Assembly: GCA_964036275.1 (NCBI GenBank)
Contig: OZ038435.1
Span: 17,292,632-17,356,631 of the forward strand
Reading direction: 5' to 3'
DNA from: Litoditis marina
Lineage: Eukaryota > Nematoda > Chromadorea > Rhabditida > Rhabditidae
DNA length: 64,000 nt
The notes beneath the pieces are model-generated. The model saw only the letters and a list, made by a program, of their open reading frames with translations. It did no database searches and was not told the DNA's origin. Below are positions 51,159-62,600 of this stretch, piece by piece. Positions within the stretch are counted from its first letter, which is position 1; every line of letters starts with the position of its first letter. The position numbers and the translations under genes were made by a program.

Positions 51159-52505
51159 CTTCCTTTTTCCAGAGAATCCCTGTTGTCCGGCCCCAGTTCT
51201 GACAGCGGTTCTTGTCTGAATAACCGAGTCAAGGGATCCGATCTCTGGCTGAAGGAGAATGACCATATAAACAGCTGCGATCGACTGCTGGACGAGCAAA
51301 TGAGGTGGGCAGGAGGGTTACGGTAGAATTTGGGTTACTGTATCAAAGGGTTACTGTATCAAGAGTTACGGTATATATTGGGAAATTACGGTATGGTATG
51401 GGTATAGTATAGTATGAATTACTGTATGGTATGGGTTATGAAGGCTGGGAGGGGTTACGGTGATGTAGTTGTAGGGTTCATGTACATGTATACTGTAGGT
51501 CTATAGGTTACGGTAGCTTTAAGGTACGAAATAGTATGGGTTACGGTATGGTTTACAGTGACAATGGGAGTTGGTGTCGGTACGATTCATTACATGCTCA
51601 TTGTTTTGTAAATAATTTTAATTAAGCAGTCATTAATGTTTTTATTATGGTTTCGGGGTTTAATATTAGTGCGAAGGGGAATTTATAAGCGCCGTCGCAA
51701 TTAACATTGGTTCGCTCGTTTTGACTTATAGATAAACCACTTCTTATTCCTTCCTCTTTCCTATACTCCGTCATATACGGTATGGTATATATTACGGTAT
51801 ATAATATAGATCACTGAATCACAGTAGCTGGCGAGATGATTAATCGAGTTGAAAATGTCCAGTGAAGTTTTGATTTTTCGATTTTTAACAAAACTAAAAT
51901 CGCTAGTGGCTATTTGATTGCATTCTGTGGAATAAACTCAATCAGTACTTACGTAACATTTGTCAGATGTAATGTAAATATGAAATTGAGTTGAAGTTGG
52001 TTTTTCAGCATTGCGATGGCGACGAAAGAGAACCTGGCTCGACAGAATATGGGATTGCGGGGCATTGGAATCAAGATGAATACTATAACAAGTAGGTTTC
52101 GTTTTTATACTTTATAAAAGGACAAAAAGTGTAAACTTTACGAAAAATATGTATTGCTCAGTGTTGATCTCCGTTACCGTTTATCTCCATCGCCCAAATC
52201 ATAAGGATAGGTGGGTAAGCTTTTGAAAAAAAAACGAAATAGTTAGAGAAAACTCAAGTCATTGATTTGGAAGCAGCTGCCCGGAAGTGAAAAACATATG
52301 TATCGATTTTACCTTCGATACCTGAGTGGCTCGATCGATAATTGTAGTTTGATCACACAACATTTTGTTCCCTACTCCAGAGAAGTATCCCATGTTGAAC
52401 AGTGTGATGCAGAAGATTCAACAGAAGAAACGCAAGGATACTGTAATCCTGGCGGCAGTCATATCTGGATGTCTCATCTTTACCATATACTTCCTCATTC
52501 ATTAG
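48372..52505 (+). CDS. gos-28: Golgi SNARE GOS-28 (GOSR1 family)
   Basis: Seven exons, all in phase, encode 236 aa: 48372-48390, 49689-49769, 50091-50212, 50512-50660, 51173-51304, 52009-52091 and 52381-52505. The N-terminus (MSEMWEDLRKRARAAENSID, VKLVSLNKL) matches GOSR1/GOS-28. The middle HREILRDYGTEFRRAR is typical of the family. The Qb-SNARE helix spans exons 6-7 with the zero-layer Gln at about residue 180 (TKENLARQN). A basic QQKKRKD precedes a single C-terminal membrane anchor (about 215-234, VILAAVISGCLIFTIYFLIH). In the family this tail-anchored protein drives vesicle fusion in ER-to-Golgi and intra-Golgi transport. Exon 4 follows directly on a (TA)n tract that supplies its acceptor. 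MITEs and GGTAACC elements fill introns 1 and 4. Confidence 0.95.
48473..48654. mobile_element. GGCGGCGTAGCAAT MITE, copy 2
   Basis: AGGCGGCGTAGCAATCTCTC at the left is paired with GGGTTGCTACGCCGCC at the right, with internal CTCATGAG repeats as in 8383-8577. In gos-28 intron 1. Confidence 0.85.
48729..48992. mobile_element. GGTAACC inverted-repeat element in gos-28 intron 1
   Basis: Left end GGCCAATTCTACAACTAACC and right end AACCCGGTTACATTTAGAAT form an imperfect inverted pair. The interior is full of GGTAACCTGAAA/TTTAGGTTACC. Relatives at 7276-8603 and 50672-50875. Confidence 0.7.
49466..49635. mobile_element. CATACACCAG MITE, copy 9 (reverse)
   Basis: Begins CATACACCAGCAAGGTTGTC and ends CGAACCTTACTTGTGTATG. 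The longest and best-kept termini in the family. Lies 53 bp upstream of gos-28 exon 2. Confidence 0.88.
50405..50511. repeat. (CT)n followed by (TA)n microsatellite at a splice acceptor
   Basis: About 45 bp of (TC)n, a short TTAGAGAGGG, then about 48 bp of (AT)n running into the TATCAG acceptor of gos-28 exon 4. The microsatellite therefore forms the polypyrimidine/acceptor neighbourhood. Confidence 0.9.
50672..50875. mobile_element. GGTAACC inverted-repeat element in gos-28 intron 4
   Basis: Contains GGTAACCGGTTGGTAACCTA and ends AACCCGGTTAGTTGGAGAAT, the inverse of the family's left end. Confidence 0.7.
51060..51155. repeat. CT microsatellite before gos-28 exon 5
   Basis: (CTTT/CT)n tract immediately upstream of the TTTTTCCAG acceptor at 51172. 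The following intron (51305-51560) is rich in GGTTACGGTA/GGTTACTGTA repeats. Confidence 0.85.
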
Positions 52506-53562
52506 CTAGGATACTAAGACTTTGTGAATTTCGGTTGTATTTTAGTAACTTACTTACCAGATGGAGACCACGAGGTTGTAAGGCATTGTCTGCATATAAG
52601 TAACAACGTTTGGGTCTTAGTAAGGCTCTATTTTAGTGCTTGCCAATGGAAACTGAGTAGTATTGTTGATGAATTTTCCTATTTCCTACTGTAACAAAGG
52701 TTTCTATCTGTGTCGGCTATGTACAGTTCTCTTTTTCATGTGCATTATTTTGTCTGTGTATTTGTAAGATATTCAAGTAACAAGGCTGGGCTCTTTGTTA
52801 ATGCAACTTCGATAGCAACTGGTTTCTGAGTGGTTATTTTCGTAATGTATGGTTTTAAACTAGTTTCAGTACTTTCGGACTGTTGAGTGTTGTTAATCAT
52901 TGTTTTTCCAGGTATGGTAGCAATATTTTGATGGTATGTAACTATAAAACAGCAACATTTCACCGAAAGTTGTTGAGATATTGTCATGAGATGATCTTGA
53001 ATTATGTTACATTGCTACCTGATCTGTACTTTGGCGTCTGTACTTTGGTTGAGGGTGTGAGTAGTCTATAATCATTGCCTGTTCAATAACCGTTATGCGA
53101 ATATGTGTCCTCCTACTGTATACGTGCATATAGATTGTGATATTAATATGGTCTGTTTTGGGTTTTCAGATGTTTACTCGTCTGTTTGTTTATTAAATAG
53201 TTTATTTATGAACAATGTTGTTTGTTTTTCATGAAATGGTTCAACGGGGCCAATATTGTTGTTATCTCGAATTGTTGATGCTAGAATGAGTGGTATTGAT
53301 TGATAGAAAAGGAATGGAAATATTTTCTGATTTCTGCGGTATATTGAAACATTCTAGACATACTTTAGGAACGTTTTTGTTAAATTAAACGAATCCATAA
53401 GCAGTTTAGCCAGAAAGAAACTAAAATGAGCTTGAGATTGAGCGTTTCGTTTCTATTTTCAGTACCATTGTCCTTTTTATATCCCAAAAAGTCGATTTCG
53501 CAAACACGATGGATTTTGGATTCGTGAAAAATCTCGACAAATAGACATAACTATATTTCCAG

Positions 53563-55816
53563 ATGACTTGCTCCTCTCTTCGTGCCATAATCTGTCCTTC
53601 CATTCTGAATGCCGACCTGGCAAATTTGGCGGCCGAGTGCAATAAACTATTGGCCGGAGGAGCCGACTGGCTACATTTGGATGTGGGTTATAATAATAAT
53701 AATAATCGGTTTTTTTTGGGTTATTTTCCATATAAAAGCTAGACATTCGAAGAATGTAAATTTGTTGTTCTTTTTCACTGAGACTCTAGATGCGATGAGC
53801 CAGCTGGGTGCGACTGGCTACATCTGGATGTCAGTGGAAAATAGTCCTTATTTGAGCAACGAAGAGAACAAATGACCGAACTCGTTATATTACTTGCGAA
53901 ATGTGCAAACATTACTAAATATACAGACATTTCAACACTGTTGCCGTACCGAGCAAATGAATAGGGGTTGGTTGTTCAGCAAATGAGGATTTCGTGTTTT
54001 TCGATTTCCGTTGTTGAATTCAAGTTCCGTGTTCAAGGAAAGGTCATGGAATGTTTATATTATTATTATTATTATTATTATTGATCATTTGAAGGTGATG
54101 GACGGCAACTTCGTCCCGAATATCTCGTTCGGGAATGTGGTGGTCGAAAGTCTGCGAAAAGCGCTGGGACCAGCCCCATTCCTCGATGTGCATCTCATGG
54201 TAACTTTTATATTATTATTTTTCCACTTCCATAATAGTATCTCATCGTAGGTGTACTACGGCCAATTTTATTAATTTTTGACGTTGCTTAGAGAAATTTC
54301 GAAAAGTTGGGTGATAATTAAGTTTTCTTCCTTTAAAAGTTGCACAGTAGTTGAAATCTGGCACCTCTTAACAGTTTTGTTGTCACACATTCTATGAAAA
54401 CATTAATCGAAGCTCATTTACATCTTATCTGATGAGATCGTTGTTTTTACGTTAGCAAACCTTTAAGGTGTATGTTGTCCTGCCCAACGGTGAATTCGTT
54501 CCCGAACAAAAACCGAACCGAATCTTCCCGAACCAGTTGGTTCGGTAAGGAACCGAACCAAATTTAGGCCAACAGAGTTGGAACCGAATCAACTCATGTA
54601 ATTAATGCTGAAATTGGTCGACTGCGTAACGTTTATTAGGGTTTGGTTCGGTTTCATGTCGGTTTGAGTACGCAAACGGTTCGCTTCCTTACCAAACCAA
54701 CTGGTTCGGGAAGAATCGGCTCGGGAAGAAATAATCGGTGTCTACAGTTGGATCTCGTGGCTTTCGCTCGAAAGTTATGAATTTTGACGTGCATCAAGAT
54801 TGTGGTTGCTAATCGAGTGAAAAATTTCGAGTTTTGGGAAATTTCGAGTTTTTGAGTTCGACTCGACTCCAAAATTTTCGAGTTTTTTTTGATTCGAGTC
54901 GAGTTTCGAGTTCGCCTTAAGAACCCTGAGCGATATCAAACTACAATCATTTTTCCATTTTACCATTTTTCCAGTTAAAGATGGACGATTATGTGGACCA
55001 ATTTCGTGTCAACGGTCCTTTGAATTGCAATTGAAAAATGTATTGCAGTTTAAAGGACTGAACCGTTGCGAGTGGACCACATAATCGTCCTTCTTTAAGT
55101 CACGTAATTTGCAGGTGGATGACCCAGCCTTCTGGGTGGAGCCGTTTGCAAAGGCCGGCTCCTCTCAGTTCACTTTCCACTACGAGGCAGCACATAAACA
55201 TGGTGGGGATGAGGCCGTGGCTGACGTCATCAAAAAGGTACAGGGAGAGAGAGAGGGGGGGGGGGGCGGGAAGAAGGGAGAGATAGAAAGGGAGATATTA
55301 GGTTATTTATGATGAACTCAGGAATTGTTTCGCCCCTAATTCATTTGCTCAGAGGGGTTCAACTGATGGATGACCCCAATCCTCTGAGAAAAATTGTCTC
55401 CAATCGGGGTCGAAACGATTTTTGAGTACATCTTTTACTGAGCGCATTAATATAACTATAACACAATTGGTATAGTTCATTAGTTTCGAAGGCAGTTGTT
55501 TTCCGATATATCCACAGAGCCCAAGTTTGCAAAAAGGTTTGTTTTACTGAGCGCATTAATATAACTACAGCATTTGAGAAGAAAATCCGTTATTACCAGA
55601 TGAACGCTACGGAGGTTGATAAGTCTGTCATTGGTTCCACCTTCAGTGGATAGAGAGGAAAACTGGACATGAAGCTGTTATGCGTAAAATGTATTTTTGC
55701 CGGAAGCTTACCCTACGCATTGCAGATTCGCGAGCACGGAATGAAGGTGGGACTGGCCATCAAACCAAAGACGCCGGTCGACAAACTGTTGCAGTGGGTT
55801 CAATCGGTTATTATTT

Positions 55817-55900
<84 letters not shown>

Positions 55901-57986
55901 CATTCTCTCTTCCCACCTCTGCCATCGCTCTCTCACTTTGATTCTCTCTATCTCTTCTTTTTTCCGCTCCTTCTCTGATCTTTCCTCTTTATCTTTCTCT
56001 CTCTCCGTCTCTTTTCATCTCTTTGCCTCTTTTTCTCTCTCTCTCTCTTCTCTCTCTCTCCCCCTCTCTCTCTCCCTCTCTAATACCCTCTTCTTTCAGG
56101 TTCGCCTCCTCCATTGACCTGGCTCTCGTAATGACCGTTGAACCCGGATTCGGAGGTCAAAAGTTTATGGTGGACATGATGGACAAAGTGAGAAGTTATC
56201 GATATTGTCGTCTCATTGACGTGTTTTGTAGTTTGGTTCCTAATTTCGAATATCAAAAGTCTGTGTGTCGAAGGAGTACAGCACTTTTTCTCACTGGCTC
56301 CGCTTGATTATCACTTTTTCACTTGCAAGCATCGAAAACGAAGTGAGAAATAGGAATGTAACGTAAAAAGGTGAAAATCTGTTTTTCACGTTGGGTATTG
56401 ATTGATTTTATAGATTTTTTGTTTGAGGTGCGCGCCGTTCGCTCCGCCCACCCGCAGTTGGATATTCAGGTGGATGGGGGAGTATCGCCGGACAATATCA
56501 AGGTTGGTTAGATATTTATTGATTTTTGTTATTAAAATCAATACACACACTACAATCATCAATACAGCTAGTAAAAGAGGGGAGGGGAATAGGGAGCGAG
56601 AGAGGCAGGAGAGAGAATGAATGAGAGAGATAGCTAACAGAGAGGAACGAAGTACAAAAGATACAGAACAAAAGAGATTGAAATATATTGGGAGAAAGAG
56701 AGAGACAGAAATAATAATAATATAAAGTTTATTGCGCATAGATTCAACAACAAAAAGTAATAAGAATTAACTAATTGAGTTATTGAAAGCTTCTATGGCA
56801 AAACGTATCCCAAAGGATTGTATGTTAAATGTACAATCTACTTACAAGGGAGCGTTGATCAGACTACAAAGTGCAAAGTCGAGACGATGCATGGGTCAGA
56901 CAAACAAAGGTCAGATGATCGATAAAACAACGAGACCAGTAACTGAACAAATCGAGAGGTATAACAAAAATCAAGTATTTGCTCATTTGGGAATAAGATG
57001 GGAGCGCAAGAATGCAATACGGTCTTTATGATAATTCTTACTTAGAGAGCAGAACCAACATGAAGTACAGTTTTCATTGAGAAGCTCTCTGGATATCCAC
57101 TTTTGGACATCTTGAACACTAGCATCAACACGTATAGGAGTGAAAGCGTAAGAAATTTCCTTATCTGAGGTTACGGAAAGCTTTAAGGCAGGATCAGGCG
57201 TCAAGGGGAGACGTAGTTCGGGAGCAGTTTGTTCTGGTTGTGGTTCGGGTGTTGATTGGGCGACTTCGGGAGCAGCTTCTCTTCTGGCCTTCCGAGCGAG
57301 GAATCCCTGGAGACGTTGTTCCGGAGTCTCCAGTCTCCGTACGCTGTAAGAAGAATAGGCAGAATTCGTTCTCATCAATTGAGCAAGAGTTTTGAGGTGG
57401 GGAAATTTGGTGGTTTTGGCGATTTCAACACAGAGAGGACGGAATTTTCCATCTGTGCGAGGTTTGCCCAAATGATGCAAAACGGTAACGGCTTCGGACG
57501 GAATACCAACCAGGGAAAAAAGTTTACTAACCTGATCCCTGGTGGCATCCTCCGGGAATCCGCAAACGACCAGCTTTCTTCGGTTTTCGTGGCGTTGAAG
57601 TTGTTCGGTGATCATCGCAGGGATGTTCTTCTTCAGATCTTCTTGTTGAGCACGAGTTTCATTCAGCAGATTCAGGATTAGTTCAAGTTTTTCACCAAAA
57701 TCGCGAATTGATGAATGAAAGAAAGAGAGAGAGAGATAGGGAGAGATATAGATAGATAGATAGGGAGAAATGGAGAGATATAGAGAGAAGACAGTGAGAG
57801 AGAGAGAGAGAGATAGAAAGAGAAAGAGAGAGATATCTCCACCCTTTCCCATTGCAGATTTCGGCGGAGGCTGGCGCCAATACAATTGTCTCGGGAACGG
57901 GTGTCATCAAGGCAGTTGACCAGAAACAGGCGATGGACACAATGAGAGACGCTGTCAATAAGGCCATCCAGGCCGGATTCGCATAG
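53563..57986 (+). CDS. rpe: Ribulose-phosphate 3-epimerase
   Basis: Seven in-phase exons give 235 aa: 53563-53682, 54095-54199, 55115-55237, 55726-55793, 56100-56187, 56428-56502 and 57858-57986. This is close to the usual 225-230 aa. The fold is a TIM barrel that interconverts ribulose-5-phosphate and xylulose-5-phosphate in the cytosolic pentose phosphate pathway. Visible signatures: [12 protein letters not shown] near the start; LHLDVMDG with metal ligands His38 and Asp40; His73 in [14 protein letters not shown]; the [14 protein letters not shown] signature; and VDGGV with the fourth ligand Asp184. NTIVSGTGV is the phosphate-binding end. The ATG follows directly on an ATATTTCCAG acceptor, suggesting trans-splicing. 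Exon 6 uses an unusual TTTGAG acceptor. gos-28 ends 1.06 kb upstream on the same strand. Confidence 0.96.
53790..53835 (+). pseudogene. Fragment resembling the end of rpe exon 1
   Basis: GCGACTGGCTACATCTGGATGTCAG in intron 1 differs by few bases from the last bases of exon 1 (GCCGACTGGCTACATTTGGATGTG). It sits about 140 bp downstream and looks like a decayed partial exon duplication; chance similarity is not excluded. Confidence 0.45.
54490..54735. repeat. AACCGAACC-rich hairpin repeat
   Basis: CGAATCTTCCCGAACCAGTT with GGTTCGGTAAGGAACCGAAC is mirrored by TTCGCTTCCTTACCAAACCA and ACTGGTTCGGGAAGAATCGG about 170 bp later. In rpe intron 2; a GAGTTTCGAGTT-type repeat follows to 54915. Confidence 0.65.
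54975..55098. mobile_element. Palindromic GATTATGTGG MITE, copy 3
   Basis: Full copy (TTAAAGATGGACGATTATGT ... ATAATCGTCCTTCTTTAA). Its end is only 16 bp before rpe exon 3. Confidence 0.85.
55386..55445. repeat. Single relative of the mett-10 minisatellite unit
   Basis: GGGTCGAAACGATTTTTGAG, then TACATCTTTTACTGAGC and ATTAATATAACTATAA, matches the 57-bp unit and its flank at 15650-15710. The TTTACTGAGCGCATTAATAT tail recurs at 55543-55565. This may be the ancestral, unexpanded element. Confidence 0.75.
55821..56090. repeat. CT microsatellite and CT-rich intron
   Basis: Pure (CT)n of about 77 bp from 55821, then interrupted CT-rich sequence up to the TTCTTTCAG acceptor of rpe exon 5. Confidence 0.92.
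56983..57712 (-). mobile_element. Antisense ORF resembling a non-LTR retroelement ORF1, 5'-truncated
   Basis: Inside rpe intron 6 the minus strand is open for about 240 codons after leaving a GA/CT microsatellite. It starts near [19 protein letters not shown] (coiled-coil-like), then [20 protein letters not shown]. The 'RR..L.V.GFPE' block is typical of RNA-binding ORF1 proteins of LINE-like elements. A Pro/Glu-rich stretch and [20 protein letters not shown] follow before the stop. Downstream (minus) lies GCGCAATAAACTTTATATTA plus a TTA tail (56705-56735). The truncation at the 5' side and AATAAA-plus-repeat tail fit a LINE insertion. A host gene nested in the intron is the alternative. The frame is intact, so it may be recent or expressed. 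Confidence 0.55.
57715..57835. repeat. GA microsatellite before rpe exon 7
   Basis: Interrupted (GA)n/(GATA)n tract between the antisense ORF and the last rpe exon. Confidence 0.85.
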
Positions 57987-58290
57987 ATTACGGTAGTTTT
58001 CTTGAGATTACGGTGGTTTTTCAAGGTTACTGTAGTTGTGTATGAGTACGGTAGTTTTATGAGATGGTACTGTAGTTTCTCAAAATTACTGTGCTTGTGA
58101 ATGAGTACTGTGTTCGTTAAGAGGTACTGCAGTTTTCAAGATTTCTGTAGTTTTGTGAAGATTACGGTAGTTTGTGAAGATGCTCTATTTTCTTAAGATT
58201 ACTGTAGTTATTGAAGAATATTGTAGTTGTTGATGATTATTGTATTTGTTGAAGTATACCGTAGTTCCTTAAGACTAGTCTTAATCCTAA
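57987..58290 (+). repeat. Degenerate TTACTGTAGTT repeats downstream of rpe
   Basis: At least ten spaced copies of TTAC(T/G)GTAGTT separated by 15-25 bp follow directly on the rpe stop codon and probably lie in its 3' UTR. Similar motifs recur in gos-28 intron 5. Confidence 0.75.
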
Positions 58291-58299
58291 ATTTTGCAA

Positions 58300-59685
58300 T
58301 CCGTTTTAAAATTTTAAGTTGTTTTGTGTAAGATCAAATACTTTGTTAATTGTACCCTTAGAGATGTAAAATATTGTTCCGTTCATCAGCACTTTGTAGT
58401 TTATAGTTTGTTCGTGCGTATTCACTTAGTCATTCCAGAGTATTTTTTTTTCAAGTTTAGAGCCGGTAAATCTTTTATAGATCTTATAGATTGTGATGCG
58501 TATTTTTGTGTATTTTTTCGCGATGAACATTTGTTAGTTATTCTAGGCTTGATTTAGCATAGTTTAGGTATAGATATTTTCATTCACCAGGTAAAAGCTT
58601 TTAAATTCTTGGAAGAAGAGAATAGAGAATTAAAGTAGTTTTTAGCAAAGTCCGATGACAACGTATAGGTCAAAAAATGAAATAAGTTGAACGAAAATGG
58701 AAAAGTTTAGAAGAATTGGCCTTGCTCGTTGCCTCTCGCCCGAAATTATACCGTATACCGAAATGAAACTAAACGAAGATCTGGTTATACTTTCTATGTA
58801 AACTTTTTTTAAAGAAGACTTTATAGAAACTTGAAACAAACACGCAAAAATCATACAAACTAGACTATCGCTCGAAAACCCTAAAAATGGCTACTTCGAA
58901 GAATGTTTCAAGTAACACAGAAGAATACATTGTATGTACAAAAACTGACATTAAATACCTAACAATCCTACGTAAGGCTAGAAAACCTAGTTAATAAACT
59001 TAACTAATACAATTTAGAAACACAATTTATGGATAAAAACATACAAAGTTCACTATACCCAGTTAACTGTATACTGTCCTAGTGGATTAAAAATGAATGA
59101 CGGTGTATGAAAATGCAATATCTACGGTTACAGATTCCCCTAACACGAATCCAATTTTGGAAACCGGAAAACCCCTCGTCTCTTTTGGGTCAGAGACTAT
59201 AAAAGAGTTTTGGACATGGAAAGATAGACCAACAAATCTCAGCATTGTGGGCAGATGAAACTACTACTCTGGTATTATCCAGACTAATCAAACTACAACT
59301 TTGATATGGTTCGGCTTTACATAAAAAGGTTCTCCTGCTGTAGAAGCCGGGCAATCAATCTCTGCTGTATATGCAGACCAAAACTACACACTACAATAAA
59401 AGCCTTAAGAATCGTTTCGCACAGGGTAGTTCATGCTAGTAAATGGTTGCAAAGTGTACTGATCAACGTACTAACTACAGAGATGGTGGAATCCTATAAA
59501 CCTGTTTCTATCATGGAAACGGCAGATCAACAAATCTCAGCTTTGTGTGCCGATCAAACTACATTTCTGATATGATCGAGTTTTAAACAACGGCTTGGCT
59601 CACGGTTCACCGAAAGACAGGCGAAACACAGAGAAATATAGAATCTGCCATAAGAACAGATCAAACTACAAACTACAATATATCC
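58300..59685. other. Convergent intergenic region
   Basis: AT-rich DNA between the 3' ends of rpe (+) and the next gene (-). At 59215-59675 three or four diverged copies of a roughly 130-180-bp unit carry ...CAACAAATCTCAGC...GATCAAACTAC. No gene supported. Confidence 0.5.
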
Positions 59686-62600
59686 CTATGAGAGTGTTTC
59701 GGTTCTCCTCAAAAGAGGTCGGTTGGTCTCCCTTCGTTTCGCCTCGATCACAACCGCCCAATCGTACATGGTTGTCGTCGTCGTACGCACGTCGTACACA
59801 TCGGGCAGTCTGGAAAATCGATACCTATGTTTTGTGTGTGGAAGACAAATTCGTCGGGCCTTATTGTCTTATTTCCCTCTTTCTCTCTTATTCTCGCTTT
59901 ATCTCCCTCTCTCTATTCTTAGCTTGGTCTTCTTCAGTTTCTTTGAATGTTTCACTTTCTCTGTTTTTCTCTGTCCAGGCACTTTTATGGTTATTGGATG
60001 AGAACCCACCTGTACACCTTTCGCACTCGCTTCAGTCGCTTTGTATTCTCGTAGTAACGGCTGATATCTCTGAAATGAGCGCAAATTAATGATAAATTCA
60101 AGAAATTTTCACAGTTTACCACAATCCTACCATCTAAAATAACCTCGGATCCATGTAGCAGTTTGATGTCGTTGCTGGTGAAAGATTATACCTCGAGGCT
60201 ATAATGATGATAGCGCTGAAACGTTAGGTTTGACAAGTTTCACGTGGAACATGTTATCAATGTACATGTATGATCATCGAGCTATAGTGAGTGCCAAATA
60301 CATAAATTTCGGTCTCTCGCCGGAATCGAACTTGCGAGCAAAATATTCGTGGCAAACCACTGCGCGATTCGTGCACATGACCGGCAAACTTTGGAATCGA
60401 AGAGATGTGTGCGTACACAGCGGAAAGTGAGATATACAGTACCCTTCCGCCTTTCCGTGGGCGACGAAATTACAATCAATTACATGAGGGCCGCGGCTGT
60501 AGACGCATTATCCGTAGTCGAGTAAACTGTTTCGTGTCTTCGTTGGTCAAATAAATAGTAAAATATGTATGACAGAAGATCCCGGCCCCTTCATCCCATC
60601 CTGCGTCTCTCGCTCTGCCTTACTCTTTCGCGCCAAACGTATCGCGGCCGGATGTGAGAACAGAGAAATAGCGTATGTTTGAGGAGACGCAGGATGGGAT
60701 GAAGGTGCCGGGATCTTCTGGCATACGTACTCATAACTCGGGGCAATGAGCACAACAGAGCTGAGATGTCATTCAGTTCACTAGTTGCGTTTAACATTTA
60801 CCACGTTGTGTTTCATTGGTTATAATCTTTTCTTCTTTTCTTTTAGATATTTGCAAATAAAATGCCACATTTAACGAGGTGGAAAGTTCATTTTGAATCG
60901 CAAATAACTCTGCTCAAGTCTATTTAAGTGACAGTCAATTAAACTATACTTTGAGGCAATGAGCACATTAGAGTTCAAATGTCTGTGTATCTCTATCTCC
61001 AGTCCGTTGCCATTCACAGCGTAACTGATTTGGTTATTGTATATACATTTTACTTTTAGTATTTAGCATATTTTAAAAACTATACCTCGATGCAATAAGC
61101 ACAATCGAATTAAGATGTCTGTGTATTTCTATCTTCAGTCCCTTACCCAGTAAAGCGTGACTGAATTGGTTGTTTGCTGTCTTTGTAGGTCAAAAAACTA
61201 TACCTGGAGGCAATGAGCACAATAGAGTTCAAATGTCAGTGTATATAATTTTCACTACATGTGTTTACACGTTTCCCACGTTGTTTTGTAAGTGAAAAAG
61301 ACGATACCTGGAGGCAATGAGCACAATAGAGTTCAAATGTCTGTGTATCTCTATCTCCAGTCTCCAGAAGCAGGTTGACCCGCAGGTTGACCCGGTGGCC
61401 GCGTCCCGGGACAGTCCCATGCTCCACGAGATGTCACTGTCAGCGATGCGGTCGAAGCGTTTTGTCTGAAAGTACACGTTTTACGTGAAAAATCACTAGT
61501 AGACTATTGTGGTCGTTTTCATTCCTACGGAGACTCCTACAGTATGACTACAAAACATTCAGTCCGTTTTAACCCAGTAAATGTTATGGGAATGGTTAGC
61601 AGTTTCGGCTAATCTGGCTCCATATTACAAAGAGTTCAAGTTGGTAGATTGGCAGTAGGAAGACGTGGAAAAGTTCACATGCCAAATAAATATACTTCTT
61701 ATTAGAAAAAAAACGTCAACCTTCATTATTTTACCAAATAGGTTGGTCAAGAAATGAGCGCGTGTTGCGTATGGCCTATGTGTTTCAGTAACCAGATGGT
61801 TTGTGGACTACTCCAAGCAAGAACCGTAGTTTTTCACTGGTTTATGTTACCAAGCGGTTACCTACTCGTGGTAAACCTTCGAAACGTTACCAACACTACT
61901 GAGAGTAGTCGGTGCTCCAATCTCCGTGAAAATCAGAAATCGCTAGACTTTGTCTCATGTTTTCCAAACTTTACACTGTTACTTGACAATTCTTCACACT
62001 TGTTATTGGTAGTGCAGAGTAATTTGCCGGTCAAGTACTCGCCTATTATCCATGTACTATTACAACTAAAGTGCTGACAAGAAAAACTACTCGTCAGCTG
62101 TTTGTCTCAAACTTTCCACGAAAATATCACATTTCCGAAACATGAGCTAATTTTCGCTTGCAACAAAGAATATTCTCTAGTTTCAAGTCATAGAACATAC
62201 GGTGAATCACAAAAACATAGAAGTAATAAAAACACAGAACATAATTGGAAACTTCTCCGTTTTTTACCCATGGAATATTAACTTTTTTGGTTTTTACCAG
62301 AATTTCAATACGAAGTGTTGAAAGCCGACAGTTAAACGATGGAAAAGTTGGATAGAACCACTGATTTCGAATTTCACTCTAGTTTAAAATTAGTTTTACA
62401 TGTTTTGAGGAATCTGTGCAGAGCATCCTAAACGGGACTGTTAGACCGAAACTTCACACAGTTTCCATTGAATTTGAAAAAGCGCAGAAAAGTTCAAATT
62501 AGTATACAGAAACTAACATGCTCGTATGAACATAACAACGTTTGTTTCAGAAGAATTAAAAAAACGAATCGTTACATTTTGTCGCCATAGGCCTCAAAAA